From assembly GCF_002076895.1 (NCBI RefSeq), contig NZ_CP020465.1, forward strand, positions 4,526,001 to 4,590,000: a stretch of DNA of 64,000 nt, read 5' to 3'. Every line of letters begins with the position of its first letter. The stretch's first letter is position 1. The DNA comes from Cognaticolwellia beringensis. Its GTDB lineage: Bacteria; Pseudomonadota; Gammaproteobacteria; Enterobacterales; Alteromonadaceae. The notes beneath the pieces were generated by a model that saw nothing but the letters and a program-made list of their open reading frames with translations, was not told the DNA's origin and made no database searches. The position numbers and the translations under genes are program-made. Shown here one piece after another: positions 54,829 to 63,546 of the stretch.

Positions 54829-55221
54829 ATGACAACTCAACCTCGTTTTTCAACAACTACGCTTAAGAAAATAACCTTATTTGGCTACTTTTCCTTGTTG
54901 TTTTACATGCCTTTTTGGCTTGTTTTTATCAGCGATGACTCCGCACTTTCAGTGCCACTAACGTTGGTGTTTTTTACCTTACCTTTGTTATTTCCACTCA
55001 AAGGCTTGGTTCAGGGCAACCCTTACACTTATGCTTGGTCAAATTTTATTGTGATGATTTATTTTTTACATAGTTTAACCACTTTATGGGTTTCAGCCGA
55101 TGAAAAGTTATGGGCAGTGGGCGAATTATTCTTTGCCACAATTATGTTTATTGCTGGCAGTTATTATGCAAAATATCGCGGCCAAGAACTTGGTTTAAGT
55201 ATTCGTAAAAAGAAAGAATAA
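54829..55221 (+). CDS. DUF2069 membrane protein
   Basis: A 130-residue protein with four membrane helices (about 12-32, 40-57, 68-88 and 92-112). FPLLFPLKGLVQGNPYTYAWSNFI (key GLxxGNPYTY) is the DUF2069 signature. Function unknown. It follows arsC with only two bases between stop and start. The C-terminus is strongly basic. Confidence 0.85.
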   Translation: MTTQPRFSTTTLKKITLFGYFSLLFYMPFWLVFISDDSALSVPLTLVFFTLPLLFPLKGLVQGNPYTYAWSNFIVMIYFLHSLTTLWVSADEKLWAVGELFFATIMFIAGSYYAKYRGQELGLSIRKKKE

Positions 55222-55305
55222 TGTCACTGCTTTCATCTGCAAAAAATAAATGGATATTCGACAGCTAATTTACTGCTGTAAAATTTAATCATTTTCTTTA
55301 AAAAC

Positions 55306-55347
55306 ATAGCACTAAAAAGGTTATACACCTACATTAGTGCTATTTTC
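55306..55347 (+). terminator. Hairpin terminator after DUF2069
   Basis: ATAGCACTAA (55306-55315) and TTAGTGCTAT (55334-55343) with an 18-base loop, followed by TTTT. Confidence 0.6.
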
Positions 55348-55352
55348 CTTTT

Positions 55353-55379
55353 ACATTCAGTACATTCAGTACATTCAAT
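55353..55379. repeat. Three tandem 9-bp units ACATTCAGT
   Basis: Two exact copies and a third with one change, intergenic. Confidence 0.85.
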
Positions 55380-55431
55380 ACAATAATTAATCAACTTGGT
55401 ATGATACTAATTTCATTTACACATTGGCTTA

Positions 55432-55451
55432 CGTTACCTCCAGAGGTAACG
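55432..55451. promoter_or_regulatory. Perfect operator-like palindrome
   Basis: CGTTACCTC, CA, GAGGTAACG: 9-base arms with a 2-base centre. The symmetry and length resemble a repressor or MerR-type operator. It lies about 300 bases upstream of the lipoprotein gene; no T tract follows. Factor unknown. Confidence 0.45.
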
Positions 55452-55754
55452 GTAAATATAAGGCATTTAGTTTAATAACTCATCAATAAGGACAATACAT
55501 CTCCAGTATTGTCTAATCAGCGCATCCATTCAGCGATATATATAAAATGTATTAATCTAGTAGTTAATTGTTTTAAATAGTAAAAATAATCAACTATGTG
55601 TGAGATAAGTATAAATACATTCAACCTTTACTATCAGAACAAAATTGTTTAAAAATAGGTCTGAAGATTAATACTGTAAACTATCAGCGTTATTTTGAAG
55701 TAAATTTACCTTTAATGGGTCTTTACTATATCCATGTAATAAACAGAGGCACGA

Positions 55755-57725
55755 ATGAATAGTATTCACTTGAAACGAAAACGCTCTTCAAACGCAATAA
55801 ATACATTGACGATAACTTTAGTTGCTTTGATTTTACAAGGATGCGGCGGTAGTGGTACTGACAGTGAAAATAGCCTGCCAACTGAAAGCTTTACACCCGT
55901 TGTTACTCAAACAGGCATAATCGCCTTTGACGAAGATAGTAAAATCGCACAACCGATAGAGCTATTCCTCTATTATCCCAACGACACGCTGAACAATATT
56001 AGTTGGCAACAAACCGCAGGGAATAACCTTGTTTTTCATGCTGGTAACGCTAAAGGAATTGCTTTTACACCGTCAATGGCAGGCGATTATAGTTTTCAAG
56101 TAAACTTTATCAGAAATGGCCAAGTCGAGACCTTGTCACATACTTTTACGGTGTCAAATGATAACAGCCAAATAGCGGCAAGGTTAGGTCATGCCGTGTT
56201 AGAAGGAAATGACGTTTCATTAAGAGCCAGTATAGAAAATTCAGCATTAAAAAATGACAGTATTATTTGGCAACAACTCTCAGGACCACGCGTTACATTC
56301 AGTGAAACCACAGCGGGGGAAAACGTCGTTTATTTCAAGGCGCCGGCAGTCAGTATCGATAGTTTACTTACCTTTAGCGTTAGTGCTTCAGATGGCGCAA
56401 CACAACACCAAGATACCATTGCCATTTTAGTGGAAAATGCTCCAACAATTAGTACGGATGAAAATATTGCCTACGACACTCGATTAGCCACTGTATTTCC
56501 TTTCAATGCTAACTCGCCATATGCCGATGTTTTAGTCAATTGTGTTTACAGTAATGACATTGATTTTCGAACTAGCTGCCGCTTAAGTGAATTACCCTTG
56601 ATTGCACAAGATACCACTACCCCAACGATTGAAGATATTATGGATCGCGTGGTGGTTTCTCATCAGTGGATGGGGCAAAGATTTAAAGAGTTTTTACAAA
56701 ACTGGGATCAACAAGGTGATTTTAAAAATTTACTGCGTGCTACTACAGCCATTGTTATTTCGTATGACGTCCGCCCTTCCTATTATTGGGTCGTAACCGG
56801 TGCCATTCATCTTGATCCTAACAACCTTTGGTTAACCCCCGATGAAAGAGATACCATAAATGAAGCGCCTGACTATCGTGCGTCATTTGGCGACAGCTTA
56901 AATTTCGTAATGCCGTGGCGCTATGTTAAAAATAACGACTACGCTAGCTTTTACTACCCAGAAAATATGAGAGTAACACGAGAGGCAAGCGATGGTATTT
57001 ATAACTTAGCTTCCTTGATGTATCACGAACTTGCGCATGCAAATGACTTTTTCGCACAAAGCACATGGGCAAACTTAAACCGAAACGACCGCATACTAGA
57101 TGCCGCAGATAAAATAATACAAACAACCGGCATACAATCAGACTTGTTAAGTACTACATTAACGCTTAATGGCGCTGAGATGTATCGTTTAGCGCAAGTT
57201 CGCTATAAAGGGGAAACAGCTACCTCGAGCGAGAAAAACTATAGCCCAAGTGACGTAACAAGTTTTTTTAGTCCTGAACACGCACCGCAATTTTACAATT
57301 ACAGCAGTAAGCGCGAAGACTACGCCATGCTATTCGATGGTTTTATGATGAAAGCCCGTTATGATATTGACCGAGACATTGCGATAACCAATCAGCCACA
57401 AAGTGCCAGTGAGCAATACATAGTTACCTGGGGACAACGTGGCCGTATTGGAGACGAAAATATTAAGCAAAGAGTGGATTATGTCACTCGCAGAATATTG
57501 CCAGAGTTTACTTCTGCCTCGGGGATTATTAGTAACCTATCAGTCCCCATTATGATGGAATCAGGAAAAACTTGGACAGAAAATTTAACGATTAGCCCTA
57601 CGGTTAATAATCCTGAGAAAATAGCACTCGATGGTCAATTATTGAACAACTCGAAAGGTCATAGGATTAATGCCGATGGCCCGATGTTTTACGAAAAAAC
57701 CATGCCTACACGCAAAAACAATTAA
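55755..57725 (+). CDS. Large lipoprotein with HELAH motif, putative zincin
   Basis: A 656-residue lipoprotein (lipobox LQGC, Cys30). Two Ig-like/PKD-like modules occupy about 45-230: SWQQTAGNNLVF and SIIWQQLSGPRVTF show the W-x-Q-x-x-G-P pattern. The C-terminal domain (about 260-620) contains LASLMYHELAHANDF, an HExxH-type metal site at residues 424-428, and later SSKREDYAMLFDGFMM (Glu521), which may give the third ligand. This suggests a surface metalloprotease, but no known peptidase family was recognised. AGAGGC precedes the ATG. Catalysis is inferred from the motif alone. Confidence 0.75.
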   Translation: MNSIHLKRKRSSNAINTLTITLVALILQGCGGSGTDSENSLPTESFTPVVTQTGIIAFDEDSKIAQPIELFLYYPNDTLNNISWQQTAGNNLVFHAGNAKGIAFTPSMAGDYSFQVNFIRNGQVETLSHTFTVSNDNSQIAARLGHAVLEGNDVSLRASIENSALKNDSIIWQQLSGPRVTFSETTAGENVVYFKAPAVSIDSLLTFSVSASDGATQHQDTIAILVENAPTISTDENIAYDTRLATVFPFNANSPYADVLVNCVYSNDIDFRTSCRLSELPLIAQDTTTPTIEDIMDRVVVSHQWMGQRFKEFLQNWDQQGDFKNLLRATTAIVISYDVRPSYYWVVTGAIHLDPNNLWLTPDERDTINEAPDYRASFGDSLNFVMPWRYVKNNDYASFYYPENMRVTREASDGIYNLASLMYHELAHANDFFAQSTWANLNRNDRILDAADKIIQTTGIQSDLLSTTLTLNGAEMYRLAQVRYKGETATSSEKNYSPSDVTSFFSPEHAPQFYNYSSKREDYAMLFDGFMMKARYDIDRDIAITNQPQSASEQYIVTWGQRGRIGDENIKQRVDYVTRRILPEFTSASGIISNLSVPIMMESGKTWTENLTISPTVNNPEKIALDGQLLNNSKGHRINADGPMFYEKTMPTRKNN

Positions 57726-57798
57726 TCGTCTATATAATCGCCTAAATAATCATCTATAAAAATATTTTATGCTCAGGATGAAGTAGACAGCAGCTAAA

Positions 57799-57835
57799 CG
57801 GCATAAGTCCAATTTGTAGGTCGGCATTTATGCCG
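57799..57835. repeat. Alternative hairpins around CGGCATTTATGCCG
   Basis: CGGCATAA (57799-57806) can pair with TTATGCCG (57828-57835), or CGGCA with TGCCG within 57822-57835. It lies between convergent genes and resembles the TGTAGGTCGGnnTTTA repeat common in marine gammaproteobacteria. Possible transcript end. Confidence 0.4.
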
Positions 57836-57910
57836 TCGAACTGTGCCTTTAGCTCGATAAAGAAAGTCAGTTTACTGACAGCGTTAACTGACTATTTTTA
57901 AATGAAGAAT

Positions 57911-58621
57911 TTAAAACAGTACATCTTTAATAAAGGGAATAGTAATACGACGCTTTTCTCTTATTGATGCTTGGTCAAGTTGCTCTAACGCGGCGATTAA
58001 ACTTGTCATATCACGTGATAAACGATTGATCAAAAAACTTGCCACTTCATCACTCATATATAAACCTCGCTGCTGAGCTCGGTATTGCAAAGCAAATGAC
58101 TTTTCTTTATCTGACAACGGTTTCAATTGTTCCGTTAAACCCCAACTTAGTCGCGATACCAAATCAGGTAAACTAATATTTAACTTCGCAACACTTTGAT
58201 CGCCAGTAATAATTAAACATTTGTTTTGCTCGACCATACGGTTATATAAATCAAACACACCTTGTTGCCACTTTTTATTACCTGCGATTAATTGAATATC
58301 ATCTAAACAAACTAAATCGATATTCTCTAAACCGTCCAGTACATCAACCGAAAGCTGTGTGAGCTCAGAAAATGACAAACACAACGACGTTATGCCTAAC
58401 GTGTCGGCGTAAGCACAACTTGCGTGTAATAAATGACTTTTGCCAACGCCTGTTAAACCAAACAAAAACAAACTGTGCACCTGTTTGTTAACATCGCCCA
58501 TATGATCAAGAAAGTGCGTTAATTGTTGTACAACCATTTGGTTGCTTTCACTTTGAAAACTAGCAAACGTTTCATCATCAGGTAATTGCACAGACAGAGT
58601 TAATTGCGAAACTTTCTTCAC
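57911..58621 (-). CDS. hda: Hda, DnaA regulatory inactivator
   Basis: A 236-residue AAA+ protein. N-terminal QLTLSVQLPDD is the sliding-clamp-binding motif; Walker A is GLTGVGKSHLLHA, Walker B LVCLDDIQ, sensor RLSWG. With the DNA-loaded clamp it triggers ATP hydrolysis on DnaA and prevents re-initiation. The start is a GTG at 58621 forming a GTGA overlap with the DUF2066 stop, so the genes are translationally coupled. Confidence 0.95.
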   Translation of the reverse strand: MKKVSQLTLSVQLPDDETFASFQSESNQMVVQQLTHFLDHMGDVNKQVHSLFLFGLTGVGKSHLLHASCAYADTLGITSLCLSFSELTQLSVDVLDGLENIDLVCLDDIQLIAGNKKWQQGVFDLYNRMVEQNKCLIITGDQSVAKLNISLPDLVSRLSWGLTEQLKPLSDKEKSFALQYRAQQRGLYMSDEVASFLINRLSRDMTSLIAALEQLDQASIREKRRITIPFIKDVLF

Positions 58622-59736
58622 TTTTTACCCCAATAAAATACCGGCACTTGTTCTGCGCCTTCAGGTGCGGCCAAGGGGTCGACATAACGATTCAAATGTT
58701 CGCTTAACTTTAATGAGGCAATCAAAGCTTGTTGTGAGCCAATTAACGACAATTTAAAACGCCGATTTGTACCATTTACGCTGACCAGTTGCACTGATTG
58801 TACGGCTGACAGCTCTTCAAGAAAGTCTGTCACTGCAATTAAATCGATTAATGAAGCGATATTAGCAACATCGACTTCAAGCTCATTACTATTCGTTGTA
58901 GATAACGCATATTGCTGATAAATAATGTCGGTAATATCGGAAAAAGCCGCTATTAATAATTCATCAACGTTATCACCTAAGTATTGTTTACTAAATATTT
59001 GTGCATGCTCACTTTGCACATCCGTCATTAAGCTCCAGTCCACTGCTAAACTATGGTTTTGGCAAAGTGGACAGTCATCTTTATCAGCTTCGGTCGCTAC
59101 TAAACTTGAATTAGACACCCTGACTACCACCACGGCTTCTGCCATATAACGGGCAGAGGCTTGGGCAACAGGTTGAGAAAATCGCCCCCAAACATCGGTT
59201 AATGTCAAAGCGGTTACGTCAGTTAAGTCCATTATTGGCATAACTATAGGAAGACCACGTAACTCAGAAAAATCATTTATAACAACAGGTAACTGTGAAT
59301 TCGAAGTTGAAGAAATTATTGTTCGATTAAAACCATCCTCTTCAACCAACCAAACCATAATTTGCGGTCTTAATCGCCCCCAAATAGCCAAATCGCTTTC
59401 TTTAAATAATTGATTAATTTTATCTTCATCGAAGGAAACATTAAGTAAGACTTTATTACTGCTGCGAATATATTGATATTGCGTAACATACTTATTGTAG
59501 TTATTAATAGCTTGGGAAATAAGCGGATGCTCAATTTCCTTACCACCAACCTTGACTAAAATAGCGCGTAAGGCATTTTTAAGTGCTAAGTTACGATCGT
59601 CATTTGATTGTGACGCTACAGCAACTTTCGCGCTGTACAAGTTTGCAACTTCTATAGCGCTAATGTTAAGCGGCAATACAAAGCAAAAGAATATCAAAAA
59701 ATTTCTGAACATATATGGCATTAGCGTGTGTTTCAT
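58618..59736 (-). CDS. DUF2066 exported protein
   Basis: A 372-residue protein with an N-terminal signal (about 27 residues, ISA). YSAKVAVASQSNDDRNLALKNALRAILVKVGG is typical of DUF2066. A CPLC motif (DDCPLCQNHS) stands mid-protein. Function unknown. It overlaps hda by four bases and is divergent from purM; this order (DUF2066-hda next to purMN) recurs in gammaproteobacteria. Confidence 0.88.
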   Translation of the reverse strand: MKHTLMPYMFRNFLIFFCFVLPLNISAIEVANLYSAKVAVASQSNDDRNLALKNALRAILVKVGGKEIEHPLISQAINNYNKYVTQYQYIRSSNKVLLNVSFDEDKINQLFKESDLAIWGRLRPQIMVWLVEEDGFNRTIISSTSNSQLPVVINDFSELRGLPIVMPIMDLTDVTALTLTDVWGRFSQPVAQASARYMAEAVVVVRVSNSSLVATEADKDDCPLCQNHSLAVDWSLMTDVQSEHAQIFSKQYLGDNVDELLIAAFSDITDIIYQQYALSTTNSNELEVDVANIASLIDLIAVTDFLEELSAVQSVQLVSVNGTNRRFKLSLIGSQQALIASLKLSEHLNRYVDPLAAPEGAEQVPVFYWGKK

Positions 59737-59800
59737 AATGAAGATCTTATCATAATGTTGCTGATTTTTATCACTTATAAAAAATAATTTATTTTAAAGA

Positions 59801-59829
59801 TTTTCAGCGCGTCTTTGCGCTGATAGAAT
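59801..59829 (+). promoter_or_regulatory. Candidate purM promoter
   Basis: TTTTCA (59801-59806), 17-base spacer, TAGAAT (59824-59829). The spacer holds the small hairpin CAGCGC/GCGCTG. No PurR operator was recognised. Confidence 0.45.
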
Positions 59830-59880
59830 GTGCGCCTTTATCGTAGAAGCAAACTAACACAACATAATCGAGGTTTCCCC

Positions 59881-60927
59881 GTGAGCGAAGAAAAACAGTC
59901 TTTAAGTTATAAAGATGCTGGCGTTGATATAGATGCAGGTAATGCCCTAGTTGAAAATATTAAAGGTGCCGTAAAACGTACTACACGTCCAGAAGTTATG
60001 GGGGGGCTAGGTGGTTTTGGCTCTGTCTGTCAACTTCCTACCGGATACAAAGAGCCCGTACTTGTTGCTGGGACCGATGGCGTAGGTACAAAATTACGTT
60101 TAGCTATCGATTTAAAGCGTCATGACACTGTCGGTATCGACTTAGTCGCCATGTGTGTTAATGACTTAATCGTACAAGGTGCTGAACCATTATTCTTCCT
60201 AGATTACTATGCTACAGCAAAACTCGATGTTGCCGTTGCCTCTGCCGTTGTTGAAGGTATTGCTGAAGGCTGTGTGCAAGCAGGTTGTGCATTAGTCGGT
60301 GGCGAAACCGCTGAAATGCCAGGTATGTATCATAAAGGCGACTACGATATCGCAGGTTTTTGTGTCGGTGTAGCTGAAAAGTCACGCTTGCTAGACGGTA
60401 CTAAAGTTGCTGCGGGTGATCAGCTTATTGCGCTTGGATCTTCTGGTGCACACTCAAACGGTTATTCTTTAGTACGTAAAGTATTAGAAGTAAATAACAC
60501 TGACACTAATGATTTACTTGACGGTAAACCATTAGCCGAACATTTATTAGCGCCAACAAAAATTTATGTTAAGTCAGTTTTAGAGCTACTTAAGCATGTT
60601 GACGTGCACGCATTGTCGCATATTACAGGTGGCGGATTTTGGGAAAACATTCCTCGTGTATTACCAGAAAGTGCACAAGCGATTGTTGACGGCAACAGCT
60701 GGCAATGGCCTGCAATCTTTAATTGGTTGCAAGAAAATGGCAATATCAGCGAACACGAAATGTACCGTACATTCAACTGTGGTGTTGGTATGATCATCGT
60801 TGTTCCTGCTGACCAATTATCGAAAAGTATCGATATTTTGAATGCTCAAGGTGAAAACGCTTGGCACATTGGTGAAATTGCTGATCTGCAAGCGGGCCAA
60901 GAACAAGTTATTATAAACAAAGGTTAA
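59881..60927 (+). CDS. purM: Phosphoribosylformylglycinamidine cyclo-ligase
   Basis: A 348-residue AIR synthetase of purine synthesis. [72 protein letters not shown] and [13 protein letters not shown] are family motifs. The GTG at 59881, with GAGG upstream, gives the normal N-terminus; the frame is open from 59830, but that extension is not conserved. Operon with purN (6 bases between). Confidence 0.97.
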   Translation: MSEEKQSLSYKDAGVDIDAGNALVENIKGAVKRTTRPEVMGGLGGFGSVCQLPTGYKEPVLVAGTDGVGTKLRLAIDLKRHDTVGIDLVAMCVNDLIVQGAEPLFFLDYYATAKLDVAVASAVVEGIAEGCVQAGCALVGGETAEMPGMYHKGDYDIAGFCVGVAEKSRLLDGTKVAAGDQLIALGSSGAHSNGYSLVRKVLEVNNTDTNDLLDGKPLAEHLLAPTKIYVKSVLELLKHVDVHALSHITGGGFWENIPRVLPESAQAIVDGNSWQWPAIFNWLQENGNISEHEMYRTFNCGVGMIIVVPADQLSKSIDILNAQGENAWHIGEIADLQAGQEQVIINKG

Positions 60928-60933
60928 TCATTG

Positions 60934-61578
60934 ATGCGAAGCCGAATTGTAGTACTAATTTCCGGCGGCGGCACAAACTTACAGGCGATTATTGATGCCA
61001 GTAAGCAAGACAACTACGGCGGCGACATCGTCGCTGTAGTGTCTAACAAAGCTGACGTTTATGGACTCACACGAGCACAAGATGCTGAAATACCAACCTC
61101 GGTACTTTCACATAAAGACTTTGACAGCCGAGAAGAGTACGACAGTGCATTAATCACTGAGATTAATAATTATCAGCCTGATTTAATTGTGCTAGCGGGT
61201 TTTATGCGTATTTTAACCGCTAAATTCGTCCAGAAATTTCAAGGTCGATTAATTAATATCCACCCTTCTCTGTTGCCTAAATATCAAGGTTTACATACTC
61301 ATCAACGGGCAATTGACGCCGGTGATACTGAACATGGTGTCAGTGTGCACTTTGTCACAGAAGAACTTGATGGCGGTCCGGTGATTTTACAAGCTAAAGT
61401 ACCTGTTTTCCCAGAAGACACGGCCGATGAACTTGCTCTGCGAGTACATCAACAAGAACATCGTATTTATCCCATGGTAGTTAATTGGTGCTGTACTAAG
61501 CGCGTAACTATGGTAAAAGAAAGTGCATTATTTGATGGTGTAATCCTACCAGTTTCAGGGTATGCTAGCGAAGAATAA
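60934..61578 (+). CDS. purN: Phosphoribosylglycinamide formyltransferase
   Basis: A 214-residue GAR transformylase using N10-formyl-tetrahydrofolate. Catalytic Asn and His in NIHPSLLP, Asp in ELDGGP, and the phosphate loop ISGGGTNLQA are present. Start at the ATG at 60934, with AAAGG upstream, rather than a TTG one codon before. Follows purM closely. Confidence 0.97.
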   Translation: MRSRIVVLISGGGTNLQAIIDASKQDNYGGDIVAVVSNKADVYGLTRAQDAEIPTSVLSHKDFDSREEYDSALITEINNYQPDLIVLAGFMRILTAKFVQKFQGRLINIHPSLLPKYQGLHTHQRAIDAGDTEHGVSVHFVTEELDGGPVILQAKVPVFPEDTADELALRVHQQEHRIYPMVVNWCCTKRVTMVKESALFDGVILPVSGYASEE

Positions 61579-61600
61579 CCTTTAATCTAGAGAGTTTACC

Positions 61601-62353
61601 ATGTTGAAATCATTACCTTATACCGCTTTACTTTTTTCTAGCTTGGCATTTAATGTCGTGGCAACTGAAAAAGACAATAGCGTAGTGATCCCGGCATTTA
61701 ATGCTAAATATACTATTTTACATAAATCTAAAACGGTTGGTGAAGCAACACGCGAATTAACTTATTTAGATAATGGCTTAGCACAGTACAGTTATCATAC
61801 TGATATCGAATGGCTAATTTTCTCAGATATTCGTATAGAAACTTCAATTGTTAAACTTGAAGATTACAAAGTAACGCCGAAGAACTTTGAATATCTTCGC
61901 GAAGGTACAGGCTCTGATAAACATTATAAATGGCGATATGATACCGAAAAAAATATTGCCGTTGATGAAATAAAAGAACGAACAAAAAACATTAAATTTC
62001 CTGAAAATATTCAAGACTCGCTCAGTTATCATTTGCAGCATCGATTAAATATGATGGCTAACCCTGAGCAAAAACATTTTGTCTATCCGGTGATTAAAAC
62101 ATCAGGTTCTATCAAAAACTATGTTTATCAATATGACGGTGAAGAAGAACTCATGTTGCCATATGGTTTGGTAAAAACCATTAAACTTAAACGGGAAGTT
62201 ATTGAGAAGAAACGTGTAACTTATGCCTGGTTCGCACCAGAACTAGATTACCTGTTAGTTAAACTTCATCAAATTAAAGGTGATGTAGATCAATTTGAAG
62301 CACAGTTAAAGTCTGTTACCGCCATTAAAGCGGCGACACCGGAAAAAAAATAG
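61601..62353 (+). CDS. DUF3108 exported protein
   Basis: A 250-residue protein with a signal peptide (about 22 residues, VVA). Beta-rich; NAKYTILHKSKTVGEATREL and LMLPYGLVKTIKLKREVIEKKR with YAWFAPELDYLLVKL are typical of DUF3108. Common downstream of purN in gammaproteobacteria, 22 bases here. Function unknown. Confidence 0.9.
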   Translation: MLKSLPYTALLFSSLAFNVVATEKDNSVVIPAFNAKYTILHKSKTVGEATRELTYLDNGLAQYSYHTDIEWLIFSDIRIETSIVKLEDYKVTPKNFEYLREGTGSDKHYKWRYDTEKNIAVDEIKERTKNIKFPENIQDSLSYHLQHRLNMMANPEQKHFVYPVIKTSGSIKNYVYQYDGEEELMLPYGLVKTIKLKREVIEKKRVTYAWFAPELDYLLVKLHQIKGDVDQFEAQLKSVTAIKAATPEKK

Positions 62354-62364
62354 CTAAGTGAGAA

Positions 62365-62396
62365 ATGGCTAAGCAAAATTTACTTTTCTTAGCCAT
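62365..62396. terminator. Hairpin between DUF3108 and amidotransferase genes
   Basis: ATGGCTAAG (62365-62373) and CTTAGCCAT (62388-62396), 14-base loop with T run inside; no T tail. Probable transcript boundary between convergent genes. Confidence 0.45.
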
Positions 62397-62441
62397 ATCG
62401 CTTATGTCACTTTGCTAACCATACAATTTTTACTCACTTGC

Positions 62442-63221
62442 TTAGCTGCTTTGGTAAATTAATTGCCCTTTACAAAACAACAACCCTTCACCTTTTTGCA
62501 TTTTATGCCATGTTTCATCATCAGTTAATGGTTGTGTTGCCACGACCGTAACGATATCATTTTCAGTGGTTTCTTGATCAAAGTTCACTACCATTTCTGC
62601 ATCAATTAAACTCGCTTTACCAAACGGCGCCCGTCGAGTTAGCCAATGTAAATTATTGGTACAATAAACTAATAAAAAGTCACCATCAGTTAACAATAAA
62701 TTAAACACACCGAGCTCATTAATTTGCTTACATAACCCAATTACATAATGAAATAAGTCTTCTGAGTTAGGCTCATCGCCGTCAAACCTTTGTAAAAGCT
62801 GATCTAATATCCAACAAAATGCATGCTCACTATCCGTTTCTCCAATGGGCAAATGATACTTTGTTGCTAACCTAGATTGAAAGTCAGCTAATTGGCCATT
62901 GTGTGCATAAGTCCAATTTTTACCCCACATAGGGCGAATAAACGGGTGGGTGTTCACCAAAGATACATTGCCAGAATTTGCTTGACGTATATGACAGATC
63001 ACCGTTTCACTTTTAATCGGGTAATCCGTCACCAATTGGGCAATGGGCGAATGGGCGCTAGGTAGCGGATCTTTAAAGCTGCGACAGCCCTTGCCTTCAT
63101 AAAAAGTAATACCCCAGCCATCTTTATGCGGGCCGGTATTACCACCGCGCTGCATTAAGCCACTAAAACTAAAACAAATATCTGTAGGTACATTGGCACT
63201 CATGGCCATTAATTCACACAT
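62442..63221 (-). CDS. yafJ: YafJ-type class II glutamine amidotransferase
   Basis: A 259-residue Ntn hydrolase. The ATG at 63221 gives MCELMAMSANVPTD, exposing Cys2 as the N-terminal nucleophile after Met removal; this defines the start against the longer frame to 63242. GGNTGPHKDGWGITFYE, ICHIRQANSG, THPFIR and YAHNGQL follow the class II pattern. The partner domain is absent, so the acceptor of ammonia is unknown; relatives include EgtC and DUG3. Confidence 0.9.
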   Translation of the reverse strand: MCELMAMSANVPTDICFSFSGLMQRGGNTGPHKDGWGITFYEGKGCRSFKDPLPSAHSPIAQLVTDYPIKSETVICHIRQANSGNVSLVNTHPFIRPMWGKNWTYAHNGQLADFQSRLATKYHLPIGETDSEHAFCWILDQLLQRFDGDEPNSEDLFHYVIGLCKQINELGVFNLLLTDGDFLLVYCTNNLHWLTRRAPFGKASLIDAEMVVNFDQETTENDIVTVVATQPLTDDETWHKMQKGEGLLFCKGQLIYQSS

Positions 63222-63546
63222 ATAATAGAACCAACTAAACAATAAATTGATAGGATAAATACCAGAGAAATACAGTGTTGTAATTCAGGTATCAGTCAGG
63301 GAAAAAAAGTTGTACATCACTTAAAATCAAAACTTAAAATCGAATTAATCAAGGCTACTTAACCATTTTACGTTAATATGATCATTAATTAATACTGTTT
63401 TAACACACAACGACAAATAACCGCAGAATAGGCTGCTAAGTAACGATAAATAATTTGAAATTATACAGCAGACGAATTAAGCTTAATCACTAATCTGGTC
63501 TGACCTTAACCAGCGTCGACCAAAACATCAACATTAAGGATCAAAT
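63222..63546. other. Divergent region between yafJ-type gene and fadE
   Basis: About 325 bases holding the FadR-type operator at 63493-63509 and the AAGGA site for fadE. Nothing else recognised. Confidence 0.6.
63493..63509 (+). promoter_or_regulatory. FadR-type operator upstream of fadE
   Basis: ATCTGGTCTGACCTTAA closely follows known E. coli FadR sites (CTGGTCnGACC core). It lies 38 bases before the fadE start. FadR would repress fadE until long-chain acyl-CoA accumulates. Confidence 0.7.

Larger units (their letters stand above)
55222..55754. other. Intergenic region before the HELAH lipoprotein gene
   Basis: About 530 bases with a weak terminator, a 9-bp tandem repeat, a partial dispersed repeat (TTAATCAACTTGGTAT near 55387) and the palindrome at 55432-55451. 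No gene supported. Confidence 0.5.

Noticed and set aside
54490..54840. Minus-strand frame of 116 codons opposite arsC
   Set aside because: Shadow of the well-supported arsC gene; composition is that of an antisense frame.
59737..59880. PurR operator before purM
   Set aside because: No sequence close to the GCAAACGTTTGC-type site was found.
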